A stretch of 64,000 bases of DNA from Pseudomonas viridiflava (GTDB taxonomy: Bacteria; Pseudomonadota; Gammaproteobacteria; Pseudomonadales; Pseudomonadaceae): NCBI RefSeq assembly GCF_900602065.1, contig NZ_UWFN01000181.1, positions 186,001 through 250,000 of the forward strand, given 5' to 3'. Below the pieces are notes generated by a model, which saw nothing but the letters and a program-made list of their open reading frames with translations, had not been told where the DNA came from and searched no databases. Both the position numbers and the translations under genes were made by a program. The stretch's first letter is position 1. Every line of letters starts with the position of its first letter. Below, piece after piece: positions 8,622 through 19,031 of the stretch.

Positions 8622-10535
8622 TTAAACCTTGAACTTGCTCACCATCACTTGCAGGTGATTCCCCAGTCGCGCCAGTTCAACACTGGACGCTGCGGTCTCT
8701 TCGCTGGCTGCCGAGGTCTGCTCAGAGACGTCGCGCACGTTAAGGATGCTGCGGTTGATCTCTTCGGCGGTGGCGCTCTGTTCTTCTGCCGCGGCGGCAA
8801 TTTGCTGGTTCATCGCCTGGATCGCCGAAACGGTTTTGGTGATGTTTTCCAGTGAGCTACCGGCACGGCGAGTCAGCTCCACGCTACTGACGGTCAGTTC
8901 GCGGCTGTTATCCATGATCGTGGCCACTTGTTGAGTGCCGCTCTGCAGACCTGCAATCAGTTGTTCGATCTCTTCAGTGGACTTTTGAGTGCGCTGGGCA
9001 AGGCTGCGCACTTCGTCAGCGACCACCGCGAAACCACGTCCGGCTTCGCCCGCACGTGCGGCTTCGATCGCGGCGTTGAGGGCAAGCAGGTTGGTTTGTT
9101 GTGCAACCGACTTGATCACGTCCAGCACGCTGCCAATCTTGTCGCTTTCGCGCTTGAGTTCGTTCATCGCTTCGGTGGAGTTGCCCACTTCCGAGGCAAG
9201 ACGCTCGATCTGAGTAATCGCTTCGTTAACCACTCGATCACCTTCGCGAGCCTGCTGATCGGCTGCGACGGCCGCTTCAGACGCCTCCTCGGCGTTACGT
9301 GCGACTTCCTGCACAGTGGCGGTCATTTCGTGCATTGCGGTGGCCACTTGATCGGTTTCGACCTTCTGGCTGTTGACCCCGGCGCTGGTTTGCTCTGTCA
9401 CCGCAGACAACTCTTCTGCCGCGCTGGCGATTTGTGTCACTCCGTCACGAATGCCGCTGATCAACTGGCGCAGATTGACGGTCATGCGTTGAATGCTGTT
9501 CTGCAACTGACCCATCTCGTCACGGCGATCGACGATCAGATCATGGCTCAGGTCGCCGTTGGCAACGCGCTCGACAATGTTCAGGGTTTGCAGCAATGGA
9601 ACGACGATCTGACGGGTGATGATCCAGGCCGCGATCGCGCCGAACAGCAGGGCCAGGACGGTGACCAGCGTCAGGGTCGATTTGGCTTTTGAACTCTCCG
9701 CTTCGCGCTTCAGGTACTGGTCACCGTTAAGTTTTGCGCTCAGGTCGAGCAGGTCCGTACCTTCTTTGGTCATGGTTGCCAGCGCTTCTTTACTGGCGGC
9801 CTGTGCGTCGCGGTATTGATCCACCGCTGACTGATAGGCTTTCAAACCGGCTGTGGCGCCCTGCAGGCCCGACAAGTAGGTCGACGGGATGCTGCCTGCC
9901 AGCGTATTGATACCGACCAGCGCTTCATCGATGGCGGCTCTGGCGTTCTTTTCGAACTCCGGTTTACCGCTGTAGGTGTAGCCCCGGACCTGAAAGCGGG
10001 CTTGCTGGATCAGTTTGCTGACGCCGACGGCATCGTTGAACTGCACAATGCTGTCGCCCTGCAGCAAAGCTGCTTCGATTTTGTCGATTTCGGCAACAGC
10101 TCTGTCGGCGGCATCCCCCATCAAACTCCGGCTGGCTTCACGGGCGGTGATGGCCTTGCTCATTTCGTTGAACGTTTTGCGATAGTCATTGGCCGATTGT
10201 TGCTGCTCTTCCAGCCACTGCTGGCTATCGAGGCTGACGACCATGCTGCGCGCTTTCTTGATGCTGGCGTCGACTTTATCGAGGGTGACATTCATGGCTG
10301 CAGCAGCTTCAGCGTCGTACTGACGCTCATAGACCAGGCGGCGGATACGCAGCTCCATGGTTTGGTTGGCGACATCCGCGATCGCTCCTAGCTTGTCGCC
10401 ACGTTCGATCAGTGCTCCGACGCTGAGCCAGCCGGTCACTGTGATCAATGCGGTCAACAGTAAAACCAGGCCGAAACCAAGCCCGAGTTTTAGACGGACG
10501 CTCATATTGCCGAGACTTTTGCCGAGCAAACCCAT
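8622..10535 (-). CDS. Methyl-accepting chemotaxis protein, HBM-type sensor (paralogue)
   Basis: A 637-aa chemoreceptor of the same architecture as its neighbour at 6402-8345: membrane helix (about 17-37), ~250-residue helical periplasmic domain with [13 protein letters not shown], second membrane helix ([17 protein letters not shown]), HAMP, and the signalling tip [20 protein letters not shown]. The RFQVRGYTY stretch matches the HBM motif more closely than its neighbour, so this copy may be the conserved orthologue of the organic-acid receptor next to rsmE (McpK-like). The cytoplasmic halves of the two proteins are nearly interchangeable while the sensor domains differ strongly, as expected for duplicated receptors that diverged in ligand. 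Confidence 0.92.
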   Translation of the reverse strand: MGLLGKSLGNMSVRLKLGLGFGLVLLLTALITVTGWLSVGALIERGDKLGAIADVANQTMELRIRRLVYERQYDAEAAAAMNVTLDKVDASIKKARSMVVSLDSQQWLEEQQQSANDYRKTFNEMSKAITAREASRSLMGDAADRAVAEIDKIEAALLQGDSIVQFNDAVGVSKLIQQARFQVRGYTYSGKPEFEKNARAAIDEALVGINTLAGSIPSTYLSGLQGATAGLKAYQSAVDQYRDAQAASKEALATMTKEGTDLLDLSAKLNGDQYLKREAESSKAKSTLTLVTVLALLFGAIAAWIITRQIVVPLLQTLNIVERVANGDLSHDLIVDRRDEMGQLQNSIQRMTVNLRQLISGIRDGVTQIASAAEELSAVTEQTSAGVNSQKVETDQVATAMHEMTATVQEVARNAEEASEAAVAADQQAREGDRVVNEAITQIERLASEVGNSTEAMNELKRESDKIGSVLDVIKSVAQQTNLLALNAAIEAARAGEAGRGFAVVADEVRSLAQRTQKSTEEIEQLIAGLQSGTQQVATIMDNSRELTVSSVELTRRAGSSLENITKTVSAIQAMNQQIAAAAEEQSATAEEINRSILNVRDVSEQTSAASEETAASSVELARLGNHLQVMVSKFKV

Positions 10536-10640
10536 GCGGAACTCCTTGGGATGAACTTGTTATAGGTATTTTCCTACAACATGCATCGGCAGGGAGAAGT
10601 CGAACTGAAGGGGGCGTCGTGTCTCAGTAAACGCTGAATC

Positions 10641-10715
10641 TGTAGGAGCTGTCGAAAGGCTGCGATCACGGTGTATCAGGTCGATTGCTTTCGCAGCCTT
10701 CGGCAGCTCTTACAG
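10641..10715. repeat. REPIN-like inverted repeat (R5)
   Basis: TGTAGGAGCTGTCGAAAGGC opposite CGCAGCCTTCGGCAGCTCTT plus ACAG: one arm carries a one-base insertion and the other a C-to-T change relative to the family. It lies between rsmE (stop at 10734) and the upstream region of the chemoreceptor gene. Confidence 0.8.
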
Positions 10716-10733
10716 GCTCCACGTTGCTGTCGG

Positions 10734-11441
10734 TCAGAACAATCGGGCCAACAGCGCGGTCACCGCTGTCTCAACCCGCAGGATGCGCTCACCAAGTTGC
10801 ACCGGTTGCAGGCCTGCTTTGCTGAGCAGGTCGACTTCATAGGGGATCCATCCGCCCTCGGGGCCGATGGCCAGGGTGACTTGCCCGGTAACGGCGCGTG
10901 GGCACGCGGCGAAGTTGCCGGGATGTCCGACCAGACCCAGAGTCCCCTGGGCCAATTGCGGCAGGCGATCCTCGACAAACGGCTTGAAGCGTTTTTCGAT
11001 AATGATCTCTGGCAACACACTGTCGCGTGCTTGTTCAAGGCCGAGAATCAGTTGCTCGCGAATGGCTTGGGGCTCAAGGAATGGCGTCTGCCAGAAGCTT
11101 TTTTCCACACGATAACTGTTGAGCAGAATGACCTTGGGCACACCCATGGTCGCAACCGTCTGAAACACCCGACGCAGCATTTTCGGGCGGGGCAGGGCCA
11201 GTAACAGGGTCAAGGGGAGTTTGGCGGGCGGGGCGCTGTCGAGGTTAACGCGCAACTCGGCTTCATGTGCTTCGAGTCGCAGCAGTTCAGCGCTGCCCAG
11301 CAGGCCGTCGATACGGCCTACGCGCAAGGTGTCGCCGACTTCTGCGCGATGCACCTCTTGCATGTGCTTGAGGCGCCGGTCGCGCAGTACGACCCGGTCA
11401 GCCGCTACGAAATCGGCGTCTTCGAGAAGCAGCAGATTCAC
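10734..11441 (-). CDS. rsmE: 16S rRNA (uracil1498-N3)-methyltransferase RsmE
   Basis: A 235-aa SPOUT-class methyltransferase that methylates U1498 of 16S rRNA using S-adenosylmethionine. The N-terminal PUA-like domain ([20 protein letters not shown]) is followed by the knotted domain, with [28 protein letters not shown] and [11 protein letters not shown], the AdoMet-binding loops of the family. Length is normal. Its start codon overlaps the tatC stop by four bases, so it is the last gene of the ubi-his-tat run. Confidence 0.93.
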   Translation of the reverse strand: MNLLLLEDADFVAADRVVLRDRRLKHMQEVHRAEVGDTLRVGRIDGLLGSAELLRLEAHEAELRVNLDSAPPAKLPLTLLLALPRPKMLRRVFQTVATMGVPKVILLNSYRVEKSFWQTPFLEPQAIREQLILGLEQARDSVLPEIIIEKRFKPFVEDRLPQLAQGTLGLVGHPGNFAACPRAVTGQVTLAIGPEGGWIPYEVDLLSKAGLQPVQLGERILRVETAVTALLARLF

Positions 11442-12232
11442 GGCTGAGTCGCGGGCGGCTGGTCTTGTTTGTCTTCTTCGGGCTGGTCATCGGCATGATC
11501 ACCGCGCTTGGTGATCAGCGAACTGCACAATACCCCGATCTCGAACAACAACCACATCGGCACAGCCAGCAGTGTCTGGGAGAAGATGTCCGGCGGGGTC
11601 AGGATCATGCCGACCACGAAGCAGCCAATGATGACGTAAGGGCGAATCTTCTTCAGATACTTCACATCGACGATGCCGATCCAGACCAGCAGCACGACGG
11701 CTACCGGGATCTCGAACGCCACGCCAAAGGCGAAGAACAGGGTCATGACGAAGTCCAGATAGCTGGCGATGTCCGTCATCATCGAAACGCCTTCAGGCGT
11801 CACGCTGGCGAAGAAGTGGAAAATCAGCGGGAAAACCAGGTAGTAAGCGAACGCCATGCCCGAATAGAACAGGATGATGCTCGACACCAGCAACGGCACC
11901 GCGACGCGCTTCTCATGCTTGTACAGGCCCGGTGCGATGAAGCCCCAGATCTGGTGCAGGATCACCGGCATGGCCAGGAACAGCGCCACCATCATGGTCA
12001 GCTTGAACGGCGTGATGAACGGTGACGCCACGTCGGTGGCAATCATCGTCGCGCCTTCGGGCAGGAACACCCGAAGCGGTGCCGAAACGAAGGTGTAGAT
12101 CTTCTGGGTGAAGTAAAACAGGCAGCCAAAGATCACGAAGATCGCCAGGACGCATTTCAGCAGGCGCGAACGGAGTTCTGTGAGGTGCGAGACCAGCGGC
12201 ATTTGCTGGTCGTTTTCCGGAATATCGCTCAT
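11438..12232 (-). CDS. tatC: Sec-independent translocase subunit TatC
   Basis: A 264-aa inner-membrane protein with six membrane helices; it recognises twin-arginine signal peptides and forms the Tat receptor with TatB. The N-terminus ([17 protein letters not shown], after a short hydrophilic lead) and [17 protein letters not shown] are characteristic. It overlaps tatB and rsmE by four bases each, indicating translational coupling. Past the last helix the tail is hydrophilic, rich in D, E, Q and P. Confidence 0.95.
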   Translation of the reverse strand: MSDIPENDQQMPLVSHLTELRSRLLKCVLAIFVIFGCLFYFTQKIYTFVSAPLRVFLPEGATMIATDVASPFITPFKLTMMVALFLAMPVILHQIWGFIAPGLYKHEKRVAVPLLVSSIILFYSGMAFAYYLVFPLIFHFFASVTPEGVSMMTDIASYLDFVMTLFFAFGVAFEIPVAVVLLVWIGIVDVKYLKKIRPYVIIGCFVVGMILTPPDIFSQTLLAVPMWLLFEIGVLCSSLITKRGDHADDQPEEDKQDQPPATQP

Positions 12233-12720
12233 GGGGCTCGCGGTGGCAGTGACGAATCGTTGGCGGAAGATGCGTTGGGTAATGGCGCTGCTGGCGACAC
12301 GTGCGCAGGTTCAGTCTCGACATGGGGCGTCGGTTCAGCAGCGGGCGTAGTGTCCGCCGGAGCGGCCGGCCCCAGATCAGTGGCAGGTGTCACGGACGGC
12401 GTGTTCGGGATGGTCGAAACCACCGGTTCAGCGGGCGCCTGCTCAGTTGCAGGAGCCGGATTGGCCGGGGGCTGCTGCGGCGACATGATCTTGCGCGCTT
12501 CTTCTTCCAGCGACAGGATGTGCTCGTTATGCAGTTGCCGACGGATTTCATCGGCGCCTATTTCGCGTTCAACTTCCTGTTTGATCGCATTGAAACTGCG
12601 CTTGAGCCGACCGATCCAGAGGCCGGCAGTACGCGCAGCACCCGGCAGACGCTCGGGGCCAAGCACCAACAGGGCGACGAGACCGACCAGCAGCAGTTCA
12701 GAGAAGCTGATACCAAACAT
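12229..12720 (-). CDS. tatB: Sec-independent translocase subunit TatB
   Basis: A 163-aa membrane-anchored subunit that binds Tat substrates with TatC. One N-terminal helix ([17 protein letters not shown]), the family hinge [13 protein letters not shown], an amphipathic helix, then about 85 residues of Pro/Ala/Thr-rich low-complexity tail. LGPERLP separates it from TatA. It follows tatA by 10 bases and overlaps tatC by four. Confidence 0.93.
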   Translation of the reverse strand: MFGISFSELLLVGLVALLVLGPERLPGAARTAGLWIGRLKRSFNAIKQEVEREIGADEIRRQLHNEHILSLEEEARKIMSPQQPPANPAPATEQAPAEPVVSTIPNTPSVTPATDLGPAAPADTTPAAEPTPHVETEPAHVSPAAPLPNASSANDSSLPPRAP

Positions 12721-12730
12721 TCAATACGAC

Positions 12731-13003
12731 CTAGTCTTTGCGGATTGGCTCTTCGACTTTATGCGCTTGCGCGTCGATGGTGTGCGGCTGGTTCAGGGGC
12801 GAACCCTGTGGCGCAGCTTGCGGCGGTTGCTGCGGCTGAACAGGTGGTTGCTCGGCAGGCTTTTCATCGTCGTTCATGGCTTTGCGAAAGCCCTTGATCG
12901 ACTCACCGACATCGCTGCCCAGACCCTTGAGCTTTTTGGTGCCGAATACCAGTACCACGACAACCAGGATGACGATCCAGTGTTTCCAGTCAAAAATACC
13001 CAT
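12731..13003 (-). CDS. tatA: Sec-independent translocase subunit TatA
   Basis: A 90-aa pore-forming subunit of twin-arginine export. A short membrane helix ([13 protein letters not shown]) is followed by the TatA signature [20 protein letters not shown] and an acidic, then Pro/Gln-rich tail. First gene of tatABC, 41 bases after hisE on the same strand, so it is probably co-transcribed with the histidine genes. Confidence 0.94.
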   Translation of the reverse strand: MGIFDWKHWIVILVVVVLVFGTKKLKGLGSDVGESIKGFRKAMNDDEKPAEQPPVQPQQPPQAAPQGSPLNQPHTIDAQAHKVEEPIRKD

Positions 13004-13044
13004 GAAGCAATCCTCGTAGAAATTTCAAGCTCGAAAAGTGAAAG

Positions 13045-13377
13045 TCAGTCAGCGGTGCGTGCGGCTTTTTCCGCATGCCCGGACAAGCCGAAACGACGGT
13101 CCAGTTCATCGAGCACTGCCTGTGGATGCTGACCGAGTGATGCAAGCATCACCATGCTGTGGAACCAGAGGTCAGCGGTTTCGTAGATGACATCGCTGCA
13201 ATCGCCGCTGACAGCGGCATCCTTGGCTGCAATGATGGTTTCGACCGACTCTTCGCCGACCTTCTCCAGAATCTTGTTCAATCCCTTGTGATACAGGCTG
13301 GCGACATAAGAACTGTCGGCAGCGGCACCTTTGCGCGACTCCAGCACTTCGGCCAGGCGGGTCAAGGTATCAGTCAT
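13045..13377 (-). CDS. hisE: Phosphoribosyl-ATP pyrophosphatase HisE
   Basis: A 110-aa enzyme for the second step of histidine synthesis (PR-ATP to PR-AMP plus PPi). The all-alpha MazG-like fold is shown by [21 protein letters not shown] followed by the metal-binding E-x2-E style helix and [12 protein letters not shown]. Separate HisE and HisI proteins, rather than the enterobacterial HisIE fusion, is the usual Pseudomonas arrangement. It starts three bases after the hisI stop. Confidence 0.94.
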   Translation of the reverse strand: MTDTLTRLAEVLESRKGAAADSSYVASLYHKGLNKILEKVGEESVETIIAAKDAAVSGDCSDVIYETADLWFHSMVMLASLGQHPQAVLDELDRRFGLSGHAEKAARTAD

Positions 13378-13380
13378 GTT

Positions 13381-13773
13381 TCAGTGTCCTGCGTGATAAA
13401 TAGCTTCAGGATCTTTCAGAACCGGTTCAACGGTCTTCCAGGTGGCGTCTTCATAGACGCGGTAGAAGCAGCTTTCGCGCCCGGTATGGCAAGCGATGCC
13501 GCCGATCTGCTCGACCATCAGGATGATCACATCGGCGTCGCAGTCCAGACGCAGCTCATGCAGCTTCTGCACATGGCCCGATTCTTCGCCTTTGCGCCAG
13601 AGTTTGCCACGCGAACGCGACCAATAGATTGCACGATTCTCTGCGGCAGTCAGGCTGAGGGCCTCGCGGTTCATCCACGCCATCATCAGAACGCGTCCGG
13701 TCTTGTGATCCTGAGCAATGGCAGGCACCAGACCGTCGCTGTCCCACTTGATTTCGTCCAGCCAGTCTTTCAT
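13381..13773 (-). CDS. hisI: Phosphoribosyl-AMP cyclohydrolase HisI
   Basis: A 130-aa zinc enzyme opening the adenine ring of PR-AMP, the third step of histidine synthesis. The family core [12 protein letters not shown], the [18 protein letters not shown] segment, LDCDAD and the Cys-rich [12 protein letters not shown] (metal ligands) are all present. The position between ubiB and hisE on the same strand suggests one long operon. Confidence 0.95.
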   Translation of the reverse strand: MKDWLDEIKWDSDGLVPAIAQDHKTGRVLMMAWMNREALSLTAAENRAIYWSRSRGKLWRKGEESGHVQKLHELRLDCDADVIILMVEQIGGIACHTGRESCFYRVYEDATWKTVEPVLKDPEAIYHAGH

Positions 13774-13841
13774 ATCTACTCCGGCAGCCGGGCTTCAGGC
13801 CTCGGCGGATTCAACAGTGTGCCAGCGGTCAGCGCTGCTGG

Positions 13842-15461
13842 CTATCGGCGGATGACCAGATACAGGCCAGCCACCAGCATGATCCAGGCGGGCCAGGCGA
13901 TCGGCGCCACCAGTGCAGTGCCTTCAGCGAACAGCGTCGAGGCCATTACCGCACCGCCGCCCAGCAACACTGAACCCAGCAAGCGCAACGCCCAGCCATC
14001 ACCGCGCTCGCGCCAGGGCGGCGGCGGATCGGCCTTGTGCGGTTGCGACATGCGCTCCAGCAGGTCACGTGTCATGTTGGCCAGGTGAGGTATTTGCTCG
14101 ACCTGAGACTGCAGATTGCCGAACAACGTTTTCGGGCTGACGCGTTCACGCATCCAGCGCTCCAGAAACGGCTGTGCGGTGCTCCACAGATCCAGATCGG
14201 GATACAACTGACGGCCAAGCCCCTCGATGTTCAACAGGGTCTTCTGCAGCAGAACGAGCTGCGGCTGGACTTCCATGTTAAAGCGCCGGGCAGTCTGGAA
14301 CAGGCGCATCAGTACCTGGCCGAAGGAAATATCCTTGAGCGGCTTCTCGAAAATCGGCTCGCATACGGTGCGAATCGCAGCTTCAAACTCATTGAGTTTG
14401 GTTTCCGCAGGCACCCAGCCCGAATCAATGTGCAACTGCGCAACGCGACGATAATCACGTTTAAAAAAGGCAAACAGGTTACGAGCCAGATAATCCTGAT
14501 CTTCCGGCGTCAGGCTGCCGACGATCCCGCAGTCGATGGCAATGTACTGCGGGCTCCACGGGTTGACCGTGCTGACGAAAATATTGCCGGGGTGCATGTC
14601 GGCATGGAAGAAACTATCGCGGAATACCTGGGTGAAAAAAATCTCCACGCCACGCTCGGCCAGTAATTTCATGTCGGTGCGCTGGTCAGCCAGGGTGGCC
14701 AAATCGTTGACCTGAATCCCGTAGATGCGCTCCATGACCAGCACTTTCGGGCGGCACCAGTCCCAGTACACCTGAGGCACGTAAAGCAGTTCCGAGCCTT
14801 CGAAGTTACGACGCAACTGGCTTGAGTTGGCCGCCTCGCGGAGCAAATCCAGCTCGTCGTAAATGGTCTTCTCGTAGTCGGCAACCACGTCGACCGGGTG
14901 CAGCAGACGGGCGTCAGCGGACATGCGCTCAGCGGTACGGGCCAGAATGAACAGCCAGGCGAGGTCCTGGCCGATGACCGGCTTGAGGCCCGGACGCACA
15001 ACTTTTACTACCACTTCCTCGCCACTTTTCAGTTGCGCCGCGTGGACCTGCGCCACCGAAGCTGAGGCCAGCGGTGTTACGTCAAAACGACTGAACACCT
15101 CACTGATTTTCGCACCCAGTTGTTCCTCGATCAGTTTGATCGCCACTTGTGGGTCGAACGGCGGAACGCGATCCTGCAGCAGCATCAGTTCGTCGGCGAT
15201 GTCCTCGGGCAGAAGATCGCGACGGGTAGACAGTATTTGCCCGAACTTGATGAAGATGGGACCAAGATCCTGCAGCGCCAGACGCAGGCGCGCCCCTCTA
15301 GGCAACTCGGCGTTATTGCGCGGCAGCAAGCGCCACGGCATGACAAAACGCGTGGCTTTCATCCACCAAGGCAGCGGCAGAGCGAACAGCAAGTCATCGA
15401 GACGGTAGCGGATCACGACACGCTGGATACGAAACAAACGGCGGACGGCAAGCAGCTTCAT
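13842..15461 (-). CDS. ubiB: Ubiquinone biosynthesis ATPase/kinase-like protein UbiB
   Basis: A 539-aa ABC1/ADCK/UbiB-family atypical kinase needed for ubiquinone synthesis. The KxGQ motif ([17 protein letters not shown]), the ATP-site Lys in VVKVVRPG, the catalytic-loop HADMHPGN and the DFG-like IDCGIVG are visible, and the C-terminus has two hydrophobic helices separated by a short loop that anchor it to the inner membrane. Its first codons overlap ubiJ by four bases, consistent with a ubiE-J-B unit. Confidence 0.95.
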   Translation of the reverse strand: MKLLAVRRLFRIQRVVIRYRLDDLLFALPLPWWMKATRFVMPWRLLPRNNAELPRGARLRLALQDLGPIFIKFGQILSTRRDLLPEDIADELMLLQDRVPPFDPQVAIKLIEEQLGAKISEVFSRFDVTPLASASVAQVHAAQLKSGEEVVVKVVRPGLKPVIGQDLAWLFILARTAERMSADARLLHPVDVVADYEKTIYDELDLLREAANSSQLRRNFEGSELLYVPQVYWDWCRPKVLVMERIYGIQVNDLATLADQRTDMKLLAERGVEIFFTQVFRDSFFHADMHPGNIFVSTVNPWSPQYIAIDCGIVGSLTPEDQDYLARNLFAFFKRDYRRVAQLHIDSGWVPAETKLNEFEAAIRTVCEPIFEKPLKDISFGQVLMRLFQTARRFNMEVQPQLVLLQKTLLNIEGLGRQLYPDLDLWSTAQPFLERWMRERVSPKTLFGNLQSQVEQIPHLANMTRDLLERMSQPHKADPPPPWRERGDGWALRLLGSVLLGGGAVMASTLFAEGTALVAPIAWPAWIMLVAGLYLVIRR

Positions 15462-16081
15462 GCGTTATCGCTGGAGTCAGAGGATTGGGCGAGACGCTCA
15501 AAGCGCGCCTCAAGGCGTTCCAGATCAAGTTTGATCCGGTCTAGTTCGGCAAAACGTGCTTCGGCTTCGTGTTTCCCCACCAGGGTGCGCGACTCTTCGT
15601 TCAAATAGTCCGCAAGGCTCTGGCTGAGGTTGGTGAAGCTGTCTTTGCTCCAGCGTGCGCGGCTGCGCAGGTGATCACCCAGCAACGTAGTGGCTACCGG
15701 GCCGAGCCAGCGGGACAGCTCGTATTCCCAGTCCAGTTCGAGATCCTGAAGGATTCCGACCAGTTCCAGCAGCACACCACTGTCGCCGTCCAGTTCGACA
15801 TCGGGACCATGCAGCACCGCGCTCTTGTCCTGGCTCACAGCCAGCCTCAGCAGGCTGGCCGCAGGCGCGCGCAGTGTGCAATCGGCCTCGACCTCCCAGT
15901 GAGAGGCCAGCAGCAGGCCTTCATCGCTGGGCATGATGAACAGCGTCAGCGACGGGTTACGGCAATCCACCGCAATCACTTTGCCCGACAGACGCTCAAG
16001 GCGTGGCAATGCGGTGCTGTCCAGACGCAACACGCGGTTGATGCCGTGCTCGACGCTGGCGAGCAAGCCGCTGAGCAACAT
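15458..16081 (-). CDS. ubiJ: Ubiquinone biosynthesis accessory factor UbiJ (SCP2 domain)
   Basis: A 207-aa lipid-binding accessory protein of the cytosolic ubiquinone complex, with an N-terminal SCP2-like domain (about 15-120) and a C-terminal coiled coil ([22 protein letters not shown]). Assignment rests on the domain and on its place between ubiE and ubiB, as in E. coli and P. aeruginosa. It shares one base with ubiE and four with ubiB. Confidence 0.9.
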   Translation of the reverse strand: MLLSGLLASVEHGINRVLRLDSTALPRLERLSGKVIAVDCRNPSLTLFIMPSDEGLLLASHWEVEADCTLRAPAASLLRLAVSQDKSAVLHGPDVELDGDSGVLLELVGILQDLELDWEYELSRWLGPVATTLLGDHLRSRARWSKDSFTNLSQSLADYLNEESRTLVGKHEAEARFAELDRIKLDLERLEARFERLAQSSDSSDNA

Positions 16082-16851
16082 CAGGGTTTGATGCCGCGAT
16101 GCAGTGCCACGACGCCTGCGGTCATGTTGTGATAGGTCACACGGTCAAAACCGGCTTCGACCATCATCGACTTCAGGGTTTCCTGATTCGGGTGCATGCG
16201 GATCGATTCAGCCAGATAGCGATAGCTTTCCGAGTCATTGGTGACCAGCTTGCCCATCAACGGCATGAACGCGAAGGAGTAGGCGTCATAAGCCTTGGAC
16301 ATCAGCTTGTTGGTCGGCTTGGAGAATTCGAGCACCAGCAGGCGACCGCCTGGCTTGAGTACACGCAGCATCGAGCGCAGCGCATCTTCCTTGTGGGTCA
16401 CGTTACGCAGGCCGAAAGCGATGGTCACGCAGTCAAAATGGTTGTCAGGGAACGGCAGTTTTTCAGCGTCGGCCTGAACGAATTTGACGTTGCCTGCCAC
16501 GCCCAGGTCCAGTAGACGGTCGCGACCGACCTTGAGCATGGACGCGTTGATGTCAGCCAGCACCACTTCGCCGGTTGGGCCGACCAAGTGAGAAAACTTC
16601 CTGGTCAGGTCGCCTGTACCGCCCGCGATATCCAGCACGCGATTGCCGGTACGAACGCCGGAGAGTTCGATTGCGAAGCGCTTCCAGAGGCGATGCATGC
16701 CGCCGGACAGCAGGTCGTTCATCAGGTCGTACTTGGCTGCGACGGAGTGGAACACCTCCGCAACTTTCTCGGCCTTCTGGCTTTCCGGCACGTTTTTGTA
16801 GCCGAAGTGAGTAGTAGGTTCGGCATCGCTGCCTTTGCGCGGATCATTCAT
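16081..16851 (-). CDS. ubiE: Demethylmenaquinone/ubiquinone C-methyltransferase UbiE
   Basis: A 256-aa AdoMet-dependent methyltransferase for the C-methylation step of ubiquinone synthesis. AdoMet motif I ([12 protein letters not shown]), the UbiE signatures [18 protein letters not shown] and [17 protein letters not shown], and the conserved C-terminus [14 protein letters not shown] are present. The start MNDPRKG (16851) gives the family length and matches Pseudomonas homologues; upstream in-frame ATGs (16881, 16965) would add unconserved residues. It heads the reverse-strand operon and is divergent from the PHA-granule-regulatory gene at 16995. Confidence 0.93.
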   Translation of the reverse strand: MNDPRKGSDAEPTTHFGYKNVPESQKAEKVAEVFHSVAAKYDLMNDLLSGGMHRLWKRFAIELSGVRTGNRVLDIAGGTGDLTRKFSHLVGPTGEVVLADINASMLKVGRDRLLDLGVAGNVKFVQADAEKLPFPDNHFDCVTIAFGLRNVTHKEDALRSMLRVLKPGGRLLVLEFSKPTNKLMSKAYDAYSFAFMPLMGKLVTNDSESYRYLAESIRMHPNQETLKSMMVEAGFDRVTYHNMTAGVVALHRGIKP

Positions 16852-16994
16852 ATCGCGTTCACCGGAATAAAGTGTTGCCATTCTAATCGTCGTGGCTGGC
16901 TTTGTCTTGACAAGGCTCACCGCCAACAGTTTCTTCATCCGGGGTGGCTGGTATAGTTGCCCCACGATTGACCTTGCGCTGGAGGAGCCCCTGG

Positions 16995-17273
16995 ATGGCC
17001 AAAATTACTGTTGAACGCCCGCATTCGCTGGGTAAGGAAAAGGCTCGCGAGAAGGCCGAGTTGCTGGTCCAGAAGCTGGCCGACAAATACGGTATCGAAC
17101 ACGAATGGAACGGCGACGTCGTCAAGCTGGAGGGCAAGGGCGCCAAAGGTACTGTTGATGTCGAGGACGCGCTGGTGCGCGTTAACCTGGAGCTGAATTT
17201 TTTCCTGTCAGCCATGAGCGGGCAGATTCAGGCAGAGGTCGAGCGGCAACTGGATAAAGCGCTGGTTGCTTGA
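16995..17273 (+). CDS. Polyhydroxyalkanoic acid system family protein
   Basis: A 92-aa small protein of the PHA_gran_rgn (PF09650-like) family found beside pha genes. It starts [20 protein letters not shown], with the [11 protein letters not shown] and [17 protein letters not shown] stretches. It has no signal peptide or membrane helix. The start at 16995 follows a GGAGG-type RBS. An extended -10 element (TGGTATAGT around 16950-16957) lies upstream without a good -35. Located next to phaIF; the exact role in granule formation is not established. Confidence 0.85.
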   Translation: MAKITVERPHSLGKEKAREKAELLVQKLADKYGIEHEWNGDVVKLEGKGAKGTVDVEDALVRVNLELNFFLSAMSGQIQAEVERQLDKALVA

Positions 17274-17308
17274 GTCATACCACCGATTAAACAAAAGACG
17301 CAGATCTC

Positions 17309-17400
17309 GTGGGAGCGAATTCATTCGCGAAAGCAGTATTTCAGTCGATGAAGATGCATTGGATGTACTGGCCTCTTCGCGAATGAATTCGCTCCCACAG
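17309..17400. repeat. REPIN-like inverted repeat (R6)
   Basis: GTGGGAGCGAATTCATTCGC and its inverted copy GCGAATGAATTCGCTCCCAC surround a ~42-base spacer, between the PHA-granule-regulatory gene and phaI. Confidence 0.88.
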
Positions 17401-17552
17401 GGGCAAACTCAGCCAATTCCTACTCCCCGTTCCTACACCCCTTCAACATCACCCAAACCTAGGGTGAGCATTCTAATTTTTCCGGCTAATTTCGTGTCCA
17501 TGCCCCGTTGTCCCTGGGGGCGATCCTCAAACATTCGAGCGTGAGGTTCATC

Positions 17553-17978
17553 ATGGCCAAAGTTACGTTGAAGAAAAAAGTCAAAGACGTAGAAACCAAG
17601 TCGGTCTCCGACGTCCGCCTTTATGCCCGCAAGGTCTGGCTTGCGGGGCTGGGCGCCTACTCCTGGGCGGGTCAGGAAGGCGCTGAGTACTTCAAGGAGC
17701 TGGTCAAAGTTGGCGAGCAAACCGAGAAGAAAGCCAAGCAGGTGATCGACGACAAGGTTGATGCTGCCAACAGCGAGATCGATTCCGCTAAAAGCGAGCT
17801 GACATCGGTCAAGGGGCGAGTCGAGTTGCAGCTCGATAAAATCGAAAGCGCATTCGATCGGCGGGTCGCCAGCGCCTTGAATCGCATAGGCATACCGTCT
17901 AAACATGATGTGGACACACTCTCTGCTAAGCTCGATGAGCTGACGGCATTGCTTGAACGTGTCGCGCGTAAACAATAA
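17553..17978 (+). CDS. phaI: PHA granule-associated phasin PhaI
   Basis: A 141-aa phasin coating polyhydroxyalkanoate granules. The phasin core VRLYARKVWLAGLGAYSWAG is followed by a long amphipathic/coiled-coil stretch with heptads, ending KLDELTALLERVARKQ. The start MAKVTLKKKVK (17553) follows GTGAGG about eight bases upstream. It forms a two-gene unit with phaF, 10 bases downstream, and shares the phasin half with it. Confidence 0.94.
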   Translation: MAKVTLKKKVKDVETKSVSDVRLYARKVWLAGLGAYSWAGQEGAEYFKELVKVGEQTEKKAKQVIDDKVDAANSEIDSAKSELTSVKGRVELQLDKIESAFDRRVASALNRIGIPSKHDVDTLSAKLDELTALLERVARKQ

Positions 17979-17988
17979 GGAGAGCAGG

Positions 17989-18846
17989 ATGGCTGGCAAG
18001 AAAAAAATCGAGAAAGAAGGCAGCTCCTGGATTGGCGAGGTCGAGAAGTACTCCCGCCAAATCTGGCTGGCTGGTTTAGGCGCTTACTCCAAGATCAGTA
18101 ATGACGGCAGTAAGCTTTTTGAAACGCTGGTTAAAGATGGCGAAAAAGCTGAAAAACAGACCAAGGTCGAAGTCGAGAAACAAGTCGATTCGGCCAAGGA
18201 CTCTGCCAAGGCTGCGAAGTCCCGCGTGGGTGATGTCAAAGACCTCGCCTTGGGCAAATGGAGTGAGCTGGAAGGGGCTTTCGACAAGCGTCTGAACAGC
18301 GCCATTTCGCGCCTCGGCGTACCGAGCCGCAACGAAGTCAAAGCGTTGCACAGCAAGGTTGATCTGCTGACCAAGCAGATCGAGAAGCTGACAGGTGCGT
18401 CGGTAACTCCTGTTTCAAAAGCGCCTGTTTCCAGAGCATCGACCACCAAGGCAGCGGCTTCGAAGCCTGCCCCTAAAACCACCGCCAAACCGCTGGTAAA
18501 AGCAGCTGCGAAACCAGTCGCCAAGGCCGCCGATAAAGTTGCCGCGAAAACCGCAGCAGCCAAACCGGCAGTCAAGGCCGCGGCAGCCAAACCCGTTGCT
18601 GCGGCGAACAAGGCCGCTACTAAAACAGCGACCAAAGCCAAATCTGTAGCAGCCAGCAAACCGGCTGCGGCGAAGAAACCGGCCGCTGCCAGGAAACCTG
18701 CGGCACCGAAAGCGGCACCGAAGGCAGCCGCCAAACCGGCTCCGAAACCCGCTGCCACACCAGCAGCAACACCTGCACCCGCTGCGACCAATACCGCCGC
18801 AGCACCGGCATCGACCGCACCGTCGACACCGGCCGGCCAGTCCTGA
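17989..18846 (+). CDS. phaF: PHA granule-associated protein PhaF, histone-like C-terminus
   Basis: A 285-aa two-domain phasin. Residues ~1-135 resemble PhaI (YSRQIWLAGLGAYSKISNDG) and bind the granule; residues ~150-285 are a histone-H1-like tail of Ala/Lys/Pro repeats (AAKPA, KPAAAKKPAA types) that in P. putida binds DNA and helps segregate granules. The start at 17989 is preceded by AAGGAGAG. The tail repeats are low-complexity and vary in length between strains. Antisense frames over the tail are open only because of its composition. Confidence 0.95.
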   Translation: MAGKKKIEKEGSSWIGEVEKYSRQIWLAGLGAYSKISNDGSKLFETLVKDGEKAEKQTKVEVEKQVDSAKDSAKAAKSRVGDVKDLALGKWSELEGAFDKRLNSAISRLGVPSRNEVKALHSKVDLLTKQIEKLTGASVTPVSKAPVSRASTTKAAASKPAPKTTAKPLVKAAAKPVAKAADKVAAKTAAAKPAVKAAAAKPVAAANKAATKTATKAKSVAASKPAAAKKPAAARKPAAPKAAPKAAAKPAPKPAATPAATPAPAATNTAAAPASTAPSTPAGQS

Positions 18847-18863
18847 TTCAAGGGCTGTAATGC

Positions 18864-18901
18864 AAAAGCCCGACCTGCGAAAAGCAGGTCGGGCTTTTTT
18901 A
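18864..18901 (+). terminator. Rho-independent terminator of phaIF
   Basis: AAAAGCCCGACCTGC and GCAGGTCGGGCTTTTTT pair with a 5-base loop, 17 bases after the phaF stop. Confidence 0.9.
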
Positions 18902-18929
18902 TGCCCCCGGTCCGAGGCGAACACAGATT

Positions 18930-19021
18930 CTGTAGGAGCGAGCTTGCTCGCGATGGCGGTCTGTCAGTCGATGAATATATCGACTGTGTTGGCGCTATCG
19001 CGAGCAAGCTCGCTCCTACAG
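18930..19021. repeat. REPIN-like inverted repeat (R7)
   Basis: CTGTAGGAGCGAGCTTGCTC with inverted arm GAGCAAGCTCGCTCCTACAG, in the gap between the convergent phaF and phaD genes. Confidence 0.88.
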
Positions 19022-19031
19022 AAAATGCATT

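Noticed and set aside
16851..16965. Longer UbiE starting at 16965 (294 aa)
   Set aside because: The extra 38 residues are unlike any UbiE N-terminus and run across the divergent promoter gap; MNDPRKG at 16851 gives the family length.
18084..19007. 307-codon Ala-rich frame opposite phaF
   Set aside because: It mirrors the AAK/KPA repeats of PhaF and crosses the phaF terminator and part of a REPIN-like repeat; no family features.
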